Source: Limosilactobacillus sp.
Lineage (GTDB): Bacteria > Bacillota > Bacilli > Lactobacillales > Lactobacillaceae
DNA: 64,000 nt
Assembly (NCBI RefSeq): GCF_022482365.1
Contig: NZ_JAKVPE010000001.1
Coordinates: 868,001-932,000, forward strand
Reading direction: 5' to 3'
Below, piece by piece: positions 50,628 to 59,349 of the stretch. The notes beneath the pieces were generated by a model that was not told where the DNA came from, did no database searches, and saw only the letters and a program-made list of their open reading frames with translations. A program made the translations under genes and the position numbers. How positions within the stretch are numbered: position 1 is the first letter of the stretch; every line of letters begins with the position of its first letter.

Positions 50628-51824
50628 TTGTTCCAGGTAAACACATTATTCGTGATGATGGCTAGTATTCTAGTATTGTTAATGACACCCGGTCTCGCTT
50701 TCTTTTACGGTGGTCTAATTAATCGACGTCATGCCAATAACATGCTGCTAACCGTCTTTATGATGTGTGGATTAGCTGTAATTCTCTGGATCTTTGTAGG
50801 TTACTCACTATCCTTTTCCGGCAATCATTGGGGGATAGTTGGTAATCTACATGACATTTTAATGATTCACGTTCCAGTTAATACGGCCATTAAAACCGGA
50901 ATTCCCGTTGCTGACTACGCAATGTTTATGATGATGTTTGCCATCATTACCCCTGCCATCTTTTGTGGCTCAATCGTTGGACACGGTCGATTCAACTTTT
51001 TAGTAATCTTCACGATTTGCTGGTCAATCTTAGTTTATTATCCACTCGTTCATATGGTCTGGACACCCCACGGATTGTTGGCAAGGTTGGGGGCGGTCGA
51101 TTTTGCAGGTGGACTAGTTGTTCACGTGAACGCGGGCATCACAGCCTTGATTCTTTCCGCCTGGTTAGGCCGGCGCAAAGAGGTTCATTCACAACACAAT
51201 AATCTCTCCTGGGTCTTAATCGGCACGGCACTTTTATGGATTGGCTGGTATGGCTTTAATGCCGGGTCTGCTTTAGCCGTAAATGATACGGCAATTCAAG
51301 CAATGTTAACAACGACCATTGCCTGTTCAACCGCAATGGTTACCTGGATGCTTCTAGACCGCTATCGCTTTAACCATGTAACCCTAGCCGGCGCATGCAA
51401 TGGCGCCATTACTGGATTAGTGGCTATTACTCCCGGCGCTGGCTATGTAACATTAGGCGGTTCAATGGTTATCGGGATCCTTGGCGCCATCATTAGTCAG
51501 TCTTTTATTACCAAGATCAAGCCCCATTTGCAAATTGATGATATTGTTGATGCATTTGGCTGCCATGGGATTAGTGGTATTTGGGGAAGCATTGCCACAG
51601 GTATTTTTGCTAGTCACCAAATTAATAGTCACGTAGAAAATGGGCTTTTATTTGGTGGTGGTCTCCATCTTCTCCTCGTTCAATTTTTGGTTACAGCGTT
51701 AATTATTGTCTTCCTCATAGTAATGGACGTTATATTAATCAAAATTCTCGTCATCATTATCCCTGGTTCAATTGATTACACTCAGTTACCGGCAGTGCGC
51801 AATAGCAAGGGCCTTCAAAGTTGA
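50628..51824 (+). CDS. amt: ammonium transporter (Amt family)
   Basis: About 398 residues with 11 membrane helices. The start is TTG at 50628, 10 bp after a perfect AGGAGG; a GTG at 50619 overlaps that site. Family motifs: TPGLAFFYGGLINRR (helix 1), DFAGGLVVHVNAG (first pore His) and DAFGCHGISGIWG (second pore His). It conducts ammonium or ammonia across the membrane. No glnK follows, unlike the usual Amt arrangement. AT-richer than the core. Confidence 0.93.
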   Translation: MFQVNTLFVMMASILVLLMTPGLAFFYGGLINRRHANNMLLTVFMMCGLAVILWIFVGYSLSFSGNHWGIVGNLHDILMIHVPVNTAIKTGIPVADYAMFMMMFAIITPAIFCGSIVGHGRFNFLVIFTICWSILVYYPLVHMVWTPHGLLARLGAVDFAGGLVVHVNAGITALILSAWLGRRKEVHSQHNNLSWVLIGTALLWIGWYGFNAGSALAVNDTAIQAMLTTTIACSTAMVTWMLLDRYRFNHVTLAGACNGAITGLVAITPGAGYVTLGGSMVIGILGAIISQSFITKIKPHLQIDDIVDAFGCHGISGIWGSIATGIFASHQINSHVENGLLFGGGLHLLLVQFLVTALIIVFLIVMDVILIKILVIIIPGSIDYTQLPAVRNSKGLQS

Positions 51825-52012
51825 CGGTCATCATCCCAATTTTAATGGTCAGACAAATAGCTTTTCAGGCTTGCCAGTTTGCGATCTTCCAACGCTACAT
51901 GGAGCTCACGTTAACGTTAACCTTAACCAACTCAACTCGCCAAAACGAACACTAATTTCAACAACCAGAAAATCTAGCATGCCACCCACTCGCCCCTCCA
52001 GCTTAATAAACA

Positions 52013-52064
52013 AAAAGTGTATTAATTCCAAGCATCAAAGCAGGAATTAGTACACTTTTTATTA
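52013..52064. terminator. bidirectional terminator
   Basis: AAAAAGTGTATTAATTCC...GGAATTAGTACACTTTTTATT hairpin between amt and the convergent GNAT pseudogene. Confidence 0.85.
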
Positions 52065-52071
52065 TGGATGG

Positions 52072-52559
52072 TTAAACTTCCTTATAGCACGGTTCATTAG
52101 CCGCTATCCTTCTCATTAGATAATTCTCTAAAATTACCCCTTGGCGAATAACTTTTTGTTCTTTAATAACACGATATCCTCGATGCTGAAAAAATGCTTT
52201 TGCCGTAATAGAAGCTTGGGTTGTGATCATTTTTCCAGCTACTGATTGCTCTAGCTCGTTGCAAATTGCAGCGGCAACTCCCAATCCTTGATAATCCTTA
52301 TGCACAAATAATCTGTCCAAATACCCAGAATCGTCTATATCGCCAAAGCCGACAATCACATTACGCTCCATCGCAACAACTGTTTTATGCCTTAGAAAAG
52401 AGTGACTCCATTCCTCTAAGTCAACTCGCCCTGTTGCCCAGGCATTTAATGCTTCGACAGGATAGTCCGATAGTCCTTAGCATTGACGCGATGAACTGTA
52501 TCATAAAATAATTCTGCTAATTGCTTACAATCGGCGGGAATATACTCTCTTAGTTGCAT
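52072..52559 (-). pseudogene. GNAT acetyltransferase, frameshifted by an 8-bp tandem duplication
   Basis: The start (MQLREYIPADCKQLAELFYD) at 52559 runs in one frame to AKDY and the rest (YPVEALNAWATGRVDLEEWS through the acetyl-CoA motif FVHKDYQGLGVAAAICNELE to ENYLMRR) in another. The break is a tandem GATAGTCC GATAGTCC at 52461-52476; removing one unit restores a 160-residue GNAT protein. The change looks recent because the rest of the gene is intact. The last part could still be made as a short frame from 52371. Confidence 0.88.
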
Positions 52560-52668
52560 TTCTCTTCTCCAATTTTGATATTGCTCTCAGCGGTTCAGCA
52601 TAACTCAGAAACAAGAATCTTAATCAGTCTGTGGAAAACTGATCTGCCGGCCTCAAAGTCACTATCCA
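52560..52668. other. intergenic stretch
   Basis: Nothing recognised in about 110 bp before the toxin promoter. Confidence 0.3.
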
Positions 52669-52672
52669 GTTA

Positions 52673-52681
52673 TGATATAAT
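52673..52681 (+). promoter_or_regulatory. extended -10 promoter of holin-like toxin gene
   Basis: TGATATAAT (TATAAT at 52676-52681), about 90 bp before the toxin start; the leader contains GGGCGGTGGCTG (52701-52712), which could pair within an antisense RNA. Confidence 0.55.
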
Positions 52682-52768
52682 CACCCTTGCGAGAAGTTTT
52701 ATGGGCGGTGGCTGTTTTCTCGAGACGAGGTGGTTCTATGAGCTATTCTTCAGAAAGGATTACGGCCC

Positions 52769-52858
52769 GTGAGCGTCTACCAGGCACTCATGCTAGCGTT
52801 AGCATTTGCGACTTTCATCGTTGCATTACTAACCTTTATTTTCACATTTTGTGCATAA
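52769..52858 (+). CDS. holin-like type I toxin peptide
   Basis: A 29-residue peptide from a GTG start (VSVYQALMLALAFATFIVAL... ending FTFCA): a single hydrophobic helix. It fits the 'putative holin-like toxin' family of lactobacilli and bacilli, membrane peptides usually silenced by an antisense RNA. AGAAAGGA upstream is the ribosome site. The hairpin at 52859-52911 ends the mRNA. The repeated GGCGGTGGC motif (52702 forward, 52929-52937 in reverse) agrees with an overlapping convergent RNA. Confidence 0.75.
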   Translation: MSVYQALMLALAFATFIVALLTFIFTFCA

Positions 52859-52911
52859 TAAAAGACCGTCCACTACATAACTTTGGCGAGTTACGGACGA
52901 TCTTTTATTGA
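52859..52911. terminator. toxin mRNA terminator
   Basis: AAAAGACCGTCC...GGACGATCTTTT, directly after the toxin stop. Confidence 0.8.
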
Positions 52912-52914
52912 TCC

Positions 52915-52965
52915 AAAATAACTAAGCCACCGCCTTTAAAGCGGCTCGCTTTTTTGTTTACAACT
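52915..52965 (-). ncRNA. possible start region of antitoxin RNA
   Basis: Read leftward: AGCGAGCCGCTTTAAAGGCGGTGGCTTAGTT, with a GCCGC/GCGG hairpin. In this toxin family a convergent antisense RNA overlaps the toxin 3' end. No promoter could be set, so this is inferred from the family layout. Confidence 0.35.
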
Positions 52966-53131
52966 ATATTTTACCATCAGCAATTACTGGTAGCAAATTA
53001 CAGATCCTTAAACTGTACATTACCATTTGGAAATAGCACACCAAGGGCAGTCGATTCATGAGCAGAAGTTATTTCAGAAATAAAACCACCTAAGCTCTTT
53101 TACAGTAGTCTATTTTACATTGAAAAAGCTT
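52966..53131. other. AT-rich intergenic stretch
   Basis: No gene or clear site seen. Confidence 0.3.
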
Positions 53132-53775
53132 TTATTGTCGCATAAACAAATATAAATTCTCTACCTCTTCCGGTGACGTGATAAACCATTCTTTACCCGG
53201 AGAATCAGATAACCACCGACCTTTTACCTTGAGAATACTATGTAACGCTTTCTCCATTAAAGACGAATTGTCGCAATTAAGAATCAACGCAATATGAGGT
53301 AACTCAGGATAACAAGTACCTGCCTGTCCCAAAACCCTACTAATAGGATCTGTTTCAGTTCGTCCAATTTTACATTCCCACACATGCTGACCTTTTAATT
53401 CAGCCAATTCTTTGTATTTATCGTAATAATAAAGATACACAGCGTCCATCCCTGTGCCAAGCTCTTTATCAGCAGACCATGCTCTGTCTACCGTTACTTT
53501 CTCAGATACGATAACTTCAGTTATTCCTACCTCATAATTTAATCTCCAAATACCATACCCTATGTTCTTTATGCCGTTATTTTTTAATTTCTGAACGGCC
53601 TTTTTAAAAACCGAAACATAAGATGCTTTCCCAGTAATCCACCATGATCAAAATGATACTTTTTAACTTTAGCAATAGCATCCTGCCTGGAAAACTGCTT
53701 ACCGTCAAACAGTTGTAAGAGTAATTCACGGAAAATTGCAGGAGTCAGTTCCAATCCACTAAATTTGTAATCCAT
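53132..53775 (-). pseudogene. GIY-YIG (T5orf172/Mug113-type) nuclease gene with frameshift
   Basis: The 5' part from MDYKFSGLELTPAIFRELLL reads in one frame to HFDHGG. The rest reads in another, ITGKASYVSVFKKAVQKLKN through to the nuclease-like part (VWECKIGRTETDPISRVLGQ, ending EWFITSPEEVENLYLFMRQ). One missing A in GGTGGATTACTGGG near 53635-53650 (GGTGGAATTACTGGG expected) would join them into about 215 residues. The ATG at 53775 with GGGAG upstream is the likely start. A recent single-base loss, or a sequencing error. Confidence 0.75.
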
Positions 53776-53784
53776 AACCGCCAT

Positions 53785-54375
53785 CTCCCTTTCTCTCCAT
53801 GAATCTTATTAATTCATTTAACGCCAAACAGGAATGCCAACAAACTCAGGCATGAGCTTCCATGTTGTTAGTTTCCCTGAGCATAAATAAGGCGACAAGT
53901 GTACCACCGCGTCATCTATTCGCAATCATCAAAGTTTAACGCCTAAGCTATACTGCATGCTGTATTTCAAGCCTCTGAGTATAACTATTCATCCCGCTCC
54001 AGCACCGTTACGCTCTCAGCGGTTCGCCACTATCCAATCATTCGTCGCTCTGCTCCTCATTCTTGGGTGGCTATCGCATGGAGTATCACTAGTAATCCCT
54101 TCGTCGCTTTTAGCTCCTCGACATTACTGTGATACTCTCAACATGCCACGAGCTGAGTCTCTTAATTAGACATTTGTTACATCAGGTCAGTTTAGTCGAT
54201 TATCATTCTTTATTACAAAACAGCGTGTTTGTTAGCTCACTGCCATAATTCTAGAAGCTACCTTGTTCTAAAAATCAATAACAGATTCAACATTTTATCA
54301 GTTTGCGGGAGAATCTAATTCTCCACAGTTAAAGCAATACGTTCGTGGAAAATTCTAGTATAACTATTATAATTA
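53785..54375. other. 600-bp stretch without a gene, with structured segment
   Basis: No credible gene; frames in it lack ribosome sites and family features. It includes a strong inverted repeat at 54081-54137 and imperfect direct repeats (TTCGTCGCTCTGCTCCTC at 54041 and TTCGTCGCTTTTAGCTCCTC at 54100). Confidence 0.5.
54081..54137. ncRNA. candidate structured RNA hairpin
   Basis: GAGTATCAC-TA-GTAAT...GTCG pairs with CGAC-ATTAC-T-GTGATACTC, giving helices of 9, 5 and 4 bp in one arm. No T-run, so not a simple terminator. It lies downstream of the Abi gene. Direction of transcription is unknown. Confidence 0.4.
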
Positions 54376-54379
54376 GAAA

Positions 54380-54416
54380 AACGCTTCTCACCCATCAGGA
54401 TCCAAGCGCTTTCCCT
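54380..54416 (-). terminator. terminator of Abi gene
   Basis: Read leftward: AAGCGCTT...GAAGCGTTTTT, an 8-bp stem including one G-T pair. Confidence 0.65.
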
Positions 54417-54492
54417 ATGTCATGCACTATAAAGCAACATGACGCCATTACTGGCAAATATTTATTTCATACTTATCTTATCTAAATTACCT

Positions 54493-55503
54493 CTAAAAGT
54501 CAAATGGCAATGGCCAGTTGCTTTGACGCCAATATCCTATACTTCTTAAATAACTGGACTTTAGTCGACTTGGTATTCGACTTTGTTTTATCAAATTAAA
54601 GAATGATATTTTAATTTCTTGGATCGAATCTAAAATACACATTACTTGGAAAAGATTCAAATTCCGTCTGGACCTATTTGTCCTTAATCCCAATCTCTTT
54701 ATTAAAGAAGCGTCTACCGGGTATTTAGCGTGATATCTACTTTTATTAATCATTTCAAAATGTGCACATTCATTTCTCAACCAATTAACCACATAGAGGA
54801 CACTTTCAAATTCCTGTCTTTCTACTGGTTTAAGATTGAAGTCAGCTAGGACTTCCTTAGCGACTGTTGCGTTTAATAATGTGAACATTAAATGAGTTTG
54901 TCCAAAATCCAAGATTTTTATTGCAACCCACAGAGGTGGACATCCTCCATATGCACTCATGTATCTTTCCTTACGTCTCAGCTTGCGTCTCAAAACATTA
55001 TCGGTAACAAAAAAAGGAAAAAGGTCTCTCTGATTTATTTTTGGATTATCACCAGAATACTTTATTGAATATCCGAATCTCGCATAAAACACTTCTTCAC
55101 GATCGTTTCTGGTAATATCTTTGTAATGAGACGGATCACGATAATCATTCCAGATAGGATAATGTCGTGAGAAATGATATGCAATAGATGTTTTTAAGCT
55201 AATTTCGAATCTACCAATATTTGCTAACAGCAATTGGCGTAGGTCCTCATTAAGTTTGTACAAGCCTAATAGATCATCTAATGAATAATCTCCATAGTAC
55301 TTATGCTTTGGATCTGATACGTTAATAACATCTTCTAGGCCATTAACTAAATCAAAATAGTTTTTCTGTATAAGTTCATTCTTTAATCTACCAATAGATT
55401 TTTTCTTACACTCATTTGAAGGTACTTTAAGATGCCGCTGATCAAAGATAATATCACACTGTTCATCTAAAGTTTTAAAACTTTTGGGGCTACCACTATT
55501 CAC
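54493..55503 (-). CDS. Abi_2-family (AbiD/AbiF-like) abortive infection protein, HEPN
   Basis: 336 residues from a GTG start with AAGGAGGT upstream. The N-terminal half has the Abi_2 patterns FKTLDEQCDIIFDQRHLKV, LKNELIQKNYFDLVNG and LLLANIGRFEISLKTSIAYH. The HEPN RNase motif R-x4-H is at R243-H248 (WLRNECAHF). Such proteins stop phage growth, probably by RNA cleavage. The gene begins 28 bp after the stop of hsdR and is likely cotranscribed with it. AT-rich; acquired DNA. Confidence 0.87.
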   Translation of the reverse strand: MNSGSPKSFKTLDEQCDIIFDQRHLKVPSNECKKKSIGRLKNELIQKNYFDLVNGLEDVINVSDPKHKYYGDYSLDDLLGLYKLNEDLRQLLLANIGRFEISLKTSIAYHFSRHYPIWNDYRDPSHYKDITRNDREEVFYARFGYSIKYSGDNPKINQRDLFPFFVTDNVLRRKLRRKERYMSAYGGCPPLWVAIKILDFGQTHLMFTLLNATVAKEVLADFNLKPVERQEFESVLYVVNWLRNECAHFEMINKSRYHAKYPVDASLIKRLGLRTNRSRRNLNLFQVMCILDSIQEIKISFFNLIKQSRIPSRLKSSYLRSIGYWRQSNWPLPFDF

Positions 55504-55531
55504 AGAAGTACATACCTCCTTATTTTAAGTA

Positions 55532-58500
55532 TTAATCATCTGATGCCATCAGTTCAGCCTGTTCTACCACGGTATTTACTGCTTGAGGCGCAATATCAGG
55601 CGGATAACCATACTTTCTAAGAAGGTGTTTTACAGCCACACGCATTTTAGCTTGAATATTACGTCTCTTTTCCCAATCAACGCCAGCTTCTTCTTTAACT
55701 AGCTTGACTAGCTCCTGAGCAATCAAATGAAGTTTCCTTTCTCCAAGAACTTCGACAGCTTTCTTATGATCAGCTAGTGCATCATAAAAGGCGATTTCTT
55801 CTTGACTAAGTCCTAAGTCTTTACCCTTTTCTTGCTCTGCATTAATCTTTTTAGCCATATCAATCAACTTACGAATAACAATTTCACTGGTAATCCCACG
55901 TTGATTATATTCGTCAATTGATTTCTGGAGCATATCTTCAAATTTTTCGGACGTAACTTTATTACTTTTAATCATTGCTTTAATCTTACCCTTAAGTAAT
56001 TTTTCCAACAGGGTAATTGCAACATCTTGCTCCGGCATACTATTAACTTTCTGCAAGAATTCATCTGAAATTAAATCAATACTTTGTCTTTTTATGCCTA
56101 GTTCATTGTAGATGTCAACATTGGGTTCAGAAATGATGGACTGATCCAATAACTGTTGCATTTGATATTTAACATCAGTATGTTTTCCTGAACCGACAGG
56201 CGTAGTTGGTTGCTTTAGTTTTTGAATAAACACCTTAACCGTCTTAAAGAAAGCAATCTCTTTGCCATAGGCTTGCGCTTCCGGTTGAGTTGAAGTCAAA
56301 GCATAAGCTTTCTGTAATTCAGTCACAACATCCAAAAACTTTTGTTGTGTTTCCTCGTCCTCACCTAGAATCTCGTTAGCAACTCGCCGAGTAATCTTTA
56401 AGCGAACAGCTCCATCTTCTGAATCAAACCCTGAGTAATCAACTCCATATAGGAAATCATTAGTAATGATGTCATATTTCTCTTTCAAAAGGGCTAGGGC
56501 TTTTTGCATATTGATACCCACTTGCCCCTGGTCTTCTGTGGAATAAACGTTCAGCGCTTCTTTCAGATTTTCAGCGATACCAATGTAGTCCACAATTAAG
56601 GCACTATCTTTGTCCTTAAAGACCCGGTTGACACGAGCAATAGCTTGAATTAAATTGTGTCCCTTCATCGGCTTATCAATGTACATAGTATTCATCGAAG
56701 GTACGTCAAAACCTGTCAACCACATATCAACCACGATAACAATCTGTAATTCATCATTATTATCTTTCATCCGTTTTTGAAGGACTCGACGATCAGCTTT
56801 ACTGGTCTGAAACTTTGCCATTTCTGGACCATCGGCCGCAGAAGACGTCATTACAACCTTGATTTTCCCTTTATTAAGGTCATCACTATCCCACTCTGGG
56901 CGTAACTTGATGATTTCATTATAGAGACGAACTGCGTTACGACGCGACATTTCAACAATCATTGCCTTGCCAAAAGTCTCTTTTTGTCGTGCTTCGAAAT
57001 GATTAACAAAATGCTTAGCAATACTTTCTAGTCGCGGCTGAGCACCAGCTAATGCCTCCAAACGGGAGAATTCTCGGTTACGTCGAGCATTTTCTTCTAA
57101 GTTAGGATCATCATCTAAGTTGGCCTCTTTTAGCAGTTGTTGATACTTAGCCTGTGCATCGGACTTCAATTTTAGAGGAAATACATGACTCTCATAATAA
57201 ATTTTGACTGTAGCATGGTCATTAACAGCCTGAGTAATATCATAAACGTCAATATAATTACCGAAGACCGCAACAGTTGATTTATCAGCAGTAGAAATTG
57301 GGGTCCCAGTAAAACCTATGAATGATGCATTAGGTAAAGCATCACGTAAGTATTTAGCGAAGCCATATCGTAACCCATTATTAGTGAATTTAGCCTTTAA
57401 TCCATATTGAGAGCGATGCGCCTCATCTGCAATAACAATTACATCACTACGGTTCGTTAAAACTGGCATCTCTTTTTCCCCGCTGTCAAAATCTGGTGAA
57501 AACTTTTGAATAGTTGAAAAAACAATTCCCCCCGATTGTTTATCCATAAATTTACGAAGTTCATCACGAGATTCTGCATGTTCTGGAGTCTGTCGTAAAA
57601 ATTCATGTGCGGCGGCAAACGTATCAAATAACTGATCATCTAAATCATTACGATCGTTGATTACCAACATCGTTGGATTATTAAGCTTTCTAGCCACAAT
57701 GCTGGCAAAGAACACCATCGATAAACTTTTACCTGATCCAGTAGTATGCCAAACCACACCAATACGCTTATCATTAGGGTCAACAAGTGTTCGTTTAGCT
57801 GCTTTAACCGCTTTATTAACCATGTAGTACTGGTGGTAAGCCGCCAGAATCTTGATTGTATTATCTCCATCAGTTTCAAAAATAATGAAGTTTTCAATTA
57901 AATTAAGTAGATCCTTAGGCTTAAGCATGTACTTAATCATTGTCTCTAATTCAAGATCATCACCAGTGTTAATATTTTTTGGTGCTCGCCAGCGCATAAA
58001 GCGATCAAAACCAGCAGTTAAAGATCCAGCTCGAGAATTAATACCATCCGATGCAATCAAAATTTCATTATATTTCAGATATTCAGGAATTTCAGCTTTA
58101 TAAGTTTGTAACTGTCGATAACCATTCTCAATGCTAACATTAGGATTACTTGCGTCCTTAAATTCAAACGTCACCACTGGTAATCCATTCACAAAAATAG
58201 TGGTATCTGGACGCCGCTCATTGCTTCCCTTAAAGGTGAACTGATTGGTAGCGATAAATTCATTATTTTCAACATGATCAAAATCAATAGGATATAAAAC
58301 TTCAGTCCTATTTTCACCCTTAACCGTTGTTTTAACTCGAATACCTTCGATCAACAGCTTATGGAAATAATGATTATTAACCATCATATCTGGATTATTA
58401 GCTAACCGCATTATTTGCCGAAATGCTTCTTTATAAATTTCATCTGAGTATCCTGGATTTAGTTTACGAAGTGCAGTTTGAACCTTAGTAGGTAAAATAG

Positions 58501-58648
58501 CTACCGTATGATCATTACTTCGCATAGCATCAATTTCTGGATTAGGTGATGTTGGGCTTGGGCTTTTATAAACGTCATAGCCAACCTGTTTTAAGGTATC
58601 TAATGCCAGATTTTCAACATCTGCTTCTAGTAAATAACCTTTTGACAT
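55532..58648 (-). CDS. hsdR: type I restriction enzyme R subunit
   Basis: A 1,038-residue translocating restriction subunit. The PD-(D/E)xK nuclease is near D148 and E162-x-K164 (PDTTIFVNGLPVVTFEFKD); helicase motif I is HTTGSGKS (301-308), motif II DEAH (408-411), motif III FTGTP and motif VI QAIARVNRV. The C-terminus is helical, for binding HsdM/HsdS. With HsdM and HsdS it forms the R2M2S complex that translocates and cuts DNA lacking methylation at the HsdS target. Only 33 bp separate its ATG from an hsdS inversion site, so its promoter must lie in or beyond the invertible cassette. No hsdM is in this window. Confidence 0.96.
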   Translation of the reverse strand: MSKGYLLEADVENLALDTLKQVGYDVYKSPSPTSPNPEIDAMRSNDHTVAILPTKVQTALRKLNPGYSDEIYKEAFRQIMRLANNPDMMVNNHYFHKLLIEGIRVKTTVKGENRTEVLYPIDFDHVENNEFIATNQFTFKGSNERRPDTTIFVNGLPVVTFEFKDASNPNVSIENGYRQLQTYKAEIPEYLKYNEILIASDGINSRAGSLTAGFDRFMRWRAPKNINTGDDLELETMIKYMLKPKDLLNLIENFIIFETDGDNTIKILAAYHQYYMVNKAVKAAKRTLVDPNDKRIGVVWHTTGSGKSLSMVFFASIVARKLNNPTMLVINDRNDLDDQLFDTFAAAHEFLRQTPEHAESRDELRKFMDKQSGGIVFSTIQKFSPDFDSGEKEMPVLTNRSDVIVIADEAHRSQYGLKAKFTNNGLRYGFAKYLRDALPNASFIGFTGTPISTADKSTVAVFGNYIDVYDITQAVNDHATVKIYYESHVFPLKLKSDAQAKYQQLLKEANLDDDPNLEENARRNREFSRLEALAGAQPRLESIAKHFVNHFEARQKETFGKAMIVEMSRRNAVRLYNEIIKLRPEWDSDDLNKGKIKVVMTSSAADGPEMAKFQTSKADRRVLQKRMKDNNDELQIVIVVDMWLTGFDVPSMNTMYIDKPMKGHNLIQAIARVNRVFKDKDSALIVDYIGIAENLKEALNVYSTEDQGQVGINMQKALALLKEKYDIITNDFLYGVDYSGFDSEDGAVRLKITRRVANEILGEDEETQQKFLDVVTELQKAYALTSTQPEAQAYGKEIAFFKTVKVFIQKLKQPTTPVGSGKHTDVKYQMQQLLDQSIISEPNVDIYNELGIKRQSIDLISDEFLQKVNSMPEQDVAITLLEKLLKGKIKAMIKSNKVTSEKFEDMLQKSIDEYNQRGITSEIVIRKLIDMAKKINAEQEKGKDLGLSQEEIAFYDALADHKKAVEVLGERKLHLIAQELVKLVKEEAGVDWEKRRNIQAKMRVAVKHLLRKYGYPPDIAPQAVNTVVEQAELMASDD

Positions 58649-58680
58649 GATGTATCACACTCCTTTCTTTTTGTTGTGTG

Positions 58681-59349
58681 TTAAATGCTAATTTAACTAA
58701 TCAGCTTAACTCAATGTTTGACAAAATGTATTATGAATCATCATCAAGAATTGAGTTGATGAACTTTGTTTCTGAAATGAAATCTGGCGACTGGGGAAAA
58801 GCAAAATCAACTGACAATTTTATTAAACCGGCAACTATAATACGGGGAACTGACTTTTGCAATGTTGCAAATGGACAAAAATCCGATGCTCCTATTAGAT
58901 ATTTGAAAACAGCTACTATACAAAAGAAACATCTTATTGCAAATGACGTTTTAATAGAAATATCAGGCGGCTCGCCAACTCAATCTACAGGTAGATCGTT
59001 ATTGATAACAGATAAATTACTAAATCGATATAATACCCCAGTGTTAGGTACTAATTTCACAAGATTGTTTAGGTGTGAAACTGAAGAAAACGCTGTACTT
59101 TTCCATAGTTATATTAATTTTCTCTATAACAAAAATGTTTTCTTCAATTATGAAAATGGAACAACCGGCATTAAAAACTTGGATTATAAGTCAATACTAA
59201 AAATTAATGTTAATGATGTTCAAAAGCACTCTTTATTTCCTAAGTATTTCTCAATGTATCATTTTTATGAATCCATGAAGCAACATTTAGGAGATGAATC
59301 CACAGTACTAACCTGCTTAAAAGAGCAACTTCTTAGGAAATTCTTTTAG
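58681..59349 (+). CDS. hsdS: hsdS C-terminal half, silent inverted cassette
   Basis: Starts exactly at LNANL (the inversion site) with no ribosome site, and runs about 222 codons: LNANLTNQLNSMFDKMYYES..., a second target-recognition domain and the C-terminal coiled helix (CLKEQLLRKFF). It is oriented opposite to the hsdS N-half next to it and cannot be expressed as it stands. Inverting it joins INANL of the N-half to TNQLNSMFD in frame and gives an HsdS of about 395 residues. Its stop overlaps that of the N-half by 4 bp. Confidence 0.88.
   Translation, partial: LNANLTNQLNSMFDKMYYESSSRIELMNFVSEMKSGDWGKAKSTDNFIKPATIIRGTDFCNVANGQKSDAPIRYLKTATIQKKHLIANDVLIEISGGSPTQSTGRSLLITDKLLNRYNTPVLGTNFTRLFRCETEENAVLFHSYINFLYNKNVFFNYENGTTGIKNLDYKSILKINVNDVQKHSLFPKYFSMYHFYESMKQHLGDESTVLTCLKEQLLRKFF
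58682..58695 (+). repeat. hsdS inversion site 1
   Basis: TAAATGCTAATTTA, encoding (L)NANL, at the 5' edge of the silent cassette, 33 bp before hsdR. Confidence 0.85.

Noticed and set aside
52461-52476. Programmed frameshift in the GNAT gene
   Set aside because: There is no slippery heptamer; the break is fully explained by a duplicated 8-mer.
53957-54169. 70-codon frame in the gene-free stretch
   Set aside because: No ribosome site, odd composition, and it lies over an inverted repeat; more likely non-coding.
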